Assembly: GCA_963808965.1 (NCBI GenBank)
Contig: CAWEHU010000007.1
Coordinates: forward strand, 62,001 to 126,000
Source: CAWEHU01 sp963808965
Lineage (GTDB): Bacteria; Pseudomonadota; Alphaproteobacteria; Acetobacterales; Acetobacteraceae
Direction: 5' to 3'
Length of the DNA stretch: 64,000 nucleotides
Under the pieces are notes generated by a model. It made no database searches. It had not been told where the DNA came from and worked only from the letters and a program-made list of their open reading frames with translations. Below, one piece after another: positions 62,314 to 64,000 of the stretch. Position numbers and translations under genes: made by a program. Position 1 is the first letter of the stretch, and each line of letters begins with the position of its first letter.

Positions 62314-64000
62314 ATGCTCGAGAAACGCTGGGACAAGGCCAGGCTGCCGTCCCGTCACGTCACCGAGGGGCCGGATCGCGCGCCGCATCGCAGCTACTAC
62401 TACGCGATGGGGATGACGGAGGAGCAGATCCATCAGCCTCTGGTCGGGGTCGCCACCTGCTGGAACGAGGCCGCTCCCTGCAACATCGCCCTCTCGCGGC
62501 AGGCGCAGTCGGTCAAGAAGGGCGTGGCGGAGACGGGCGGCACGCCGCGCGAGTTCACCACGATCACCGTCACCGACGGCATCGCCATGGGCCACCAGGG
62601 GATGAAATCCTCGCTCGTGTCGCGCGACCTGATCGCCGACAGCGTGGAGCTGACGGTGCGCGGCCATTGCTATGACGCGCTCGTGGGCCTCGCGGGCTGC
62701 GACAAGTCGCTGCCCGGCATGATGATGGCGATGCTCCGCCTCAACGTCCCCTCGGTTTTCATGTACGGCGGCTCCATCCTCCCCGGCCGCTTCAAGGACC
62801 GGGACGTGACCGTGGTGGATGTGTTCGAGGCAGTCGGCCAGCACGCCGCGGGCAAGATGTCGGATGCGGACTTGCACGAGCTGGAATGCGTCGCCTGCCC
62901 CTCCGCGGGCGCCTGCGGCGGCCAGTTCACGGCCAACACGATGGCGACCGTGAGCGAGGCGATCGGCCTCGCGCTCCCCGGATCGGCGGGCGCGCCCGCG
63001 CCCTACGAGGACCGCGACCGCTGGGCGGTCGAGTCTGGCCGCGCGGTCATGCATCTGATCGAGCAGAGAATCCGTCCGCGCGACATTGTTACCCGTCAGG
63101 CGCTCGAGAACGCGGCCGTCGTCGTCGGAGCGACCGGCGGCTCGACGAATGCCGGGCTCCATCTGCCCGCGATCGCCCACGAGGCCGGAATCCGCTTCAC
63201 GCTGGATGACGTGGTCGCGATCATGCGCCGCACCCCCTACATCGCCGACCTCAAGCCGGGCGGGAAATACGTGGCGTTCGACGTGTACCGGATCGGCGGC
63301 ATTCAGGTGATTCTGAAGGCGCTGCTGGATGGCGGGCTGCTGCACGGCGACTGCCTGACCGTCACGGGCAAAACGCTCGCCGAAAGCCTGAAGGACGTCG
63401 TGTTCCCGGCCGATCAGGACGTGGTCTATCCGGTTTCACGGCCGATCTCGCCCACAGGAGGCGTGGTCGGGCTCAAAGGCAGCCTCGCTCCCGACGGCGC
63501 GATCGTGAAGGTCGCCGGTTTGCACAATTTGAGGTTCGAGGGCTCGGCGCTCTGCTTCGATACCGAGGAGGCGGCGTTCGAGGCGGTGCAGAACCGTGCT
63601 TACAAGGAAGGGGACGTGATCGTCATCCGCTACGAAGGGCCGAAGGGCGGGCCGGGGATGCGGGAGATGCTGTCCACCACGGGCGCGATCTATGGCCAAG
63701 GCATGGGCGAGAAGGTGGCGCTCATCACCGACGGGCGCTTCTCGGGCGCGACGCGGGGCTTCTGTATCGGGCATGTCTCCCCGGAGGCGGCCGTCGGCGG
63801 CCCGATCGCTCTGCTGAGGAACGGCGACCGGATCGTGATCGACGCGGAGGCGGGGACGATCGAAGTGCAGCTCAGCGCCGACGAGATGAACACGCGCCGG
63901 GCCGCCTGGCAACCGCGCTCGACCGACTACAACAGCGGGGCGATCTGGAAATATGCCCAGCTCGTGGGTCCGGCGCATCTCGGTGCGGTGACGCATCCGG
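62314..64000 (+). CDS. ilvD: dihydroxy-acid dehydratase (3' end outside window)
   Basis: 562 codons of IlvD are visible and the frame is open to the window edge. The protein begins [20 protein letters not shown]. Iron-sulfur cysteines lie in [26 protein letters not shown] and [20 protein letters not shown]. The later region has [28 protein letters not shown] and [18 protein letters not shown]. It dehydrates dihydroxyisovalerate and dihydroxymethylvalerate after IlvC. It is about 28 kb from ilvC, so the pathway is not one operon here. Confidence 0.96.
   Translation, partial: MLEKRWDKARLPSRHVTEGPDRAPHRSYYYAMGMTEEQIHQPLVGVATCWNEAAPCNIALSRQAQSVKKGVAETGGTPREFTTITVTDGIAMGHQGMKSSLVSRDLIADSVELTVRGHCYDALVGLAGCDKSLPGMMMAMLRLNVPSVFMYGGSILPGRFKDRDVTVVDVFEAVGQHAAGKMSDADLHELECVACPSAGACGGQFTANTMATVSEAIGLALPGSAGAPAPYEDRDRWAVESGRAVMHLIEQRIRPRDIVTRQALENAAVVVGATGGSTNAGLHLPAIAHEAGIRFTLDDVVAIMRRTPYIADLKPGGKYVAFDVYRIGGIQVILKALLDGGLLHGDCLTVTGKTLAESLKDVVFPADQDVVYPVSRPISPTGGVVGLKGSLAPDGAIVKVAGLHNLRFEGSALCFDTEEAAFEAVQNRAYKEGDVIVIRYEGPKGGPGMREMLSTTGAIYGQGMGEKVALITDGRFSGATRGFCIGHVSPEAAVGGPIALLRNGDRIVIDAEAGTIEVQLSADEMNTRRAAWQPRSTDYNSGAIWKYAQLVGPAHLGAVTHP

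Noticed and set aside
62290..63345. Minus-strand frame opposite ilvD
   Set aside because: Shadow of ilvD; ilvD has all iron-sulfur motifs on the plus strand.

Overview
This 64 kb window looks like a chromosomal stretch from a high-GC alphaproteobacterium, probably of the Rhodospirillales/Acetobacterales kind. The evidence is a GcrA cell-cycle regulator, an aa3-type cytochrome oxidase operon in the alphaproteobacterial order (ctaC-ctaD-ctaB-small coxF-like ORF-ctaG...ctaE), a serB / miaA-ilvB-ilvH neighbourhood, the smc-dsbA-dciA/mutY neighbourhood, and a phosphatidylcholine route (pssA, psd, pmtA). Most of the window is ordinary core genome. No insertion sequence, prophage, CRISPR array, rRNA or plasmid origin was seen.

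Layout. 1-7.5 kb: cytochrome c oxidase genes on the minus strand, split between ctaG and ctaE by a transporter/dehydrogenase pair (MFS + gluconate-5-dehydrogenase-like SDR). 7.6-12.1 kb: pmtA, cspA, gcrA, tatA and an unrecognised membrane protein with an internally duplicated module. 12.1-12.8 kb: a REP-like repeat, a candidate small RNA and tRNA-Pro(CGG). 12.8-16.7 kb: LOG protein, cytochrome c', cytochrome b561, a LysM protein, a universal stress protein. 16.8-17.3 kb: a fluoride riboswitch, its terminator and the fluoride channel crcB. 17.5-21.7 kb: an overlapping block psd-pssA-tgt-queF-queG (phosphatidylethanolamine and queuosine synthesis). 22-27.9 kb: small genes, then serB, miaA, ilvB and ilvH.

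28-39.5 kb is the accessory part. Five envelope genes (outer-membrane barrel, DUF3302, HlyD-type adaptor, two DUF1254 proteins) sit between ilvH and ilvC. After ilvC come an iron-permease/cupredoxin pair with a possible Fur box, then a secreted HAD phosphatase, a formylglycine-generating enzyme and a Tat-exported arylsulfatase. The envelope and sulfatase genes are the best candidates for a poorly described system.

39.5-54.2 kb: polysaccharide deacetylase, an operon of a PEP-CTERM protein with a two-component system, nth, nudC, a TonB/ABC iron or cobalamin uptake operon, a CDF metal exporter, a Tat-signal MmgE/PrpD protein, a soluble two-PAS chemoreceptor and an orphan HigA. 55-64 kb: smc, dsbA-like, dciA, mutY, a short-chain fatty acid transporter and the start of ilvD, which completes most of the branched-chain amino acid pathway (ilvB, ilvH, ilvC, ilvD).

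Seven conserved genes (ctaB, usp, psd, an epimerase-like gene, serB, dsbA, mutY) read correctly only if single extra G/C bases are removed, eight in all. All are insertions, which points to residual sequencing error more than to gene decay. Start sites and functions given here come from reading alone, with no database search.
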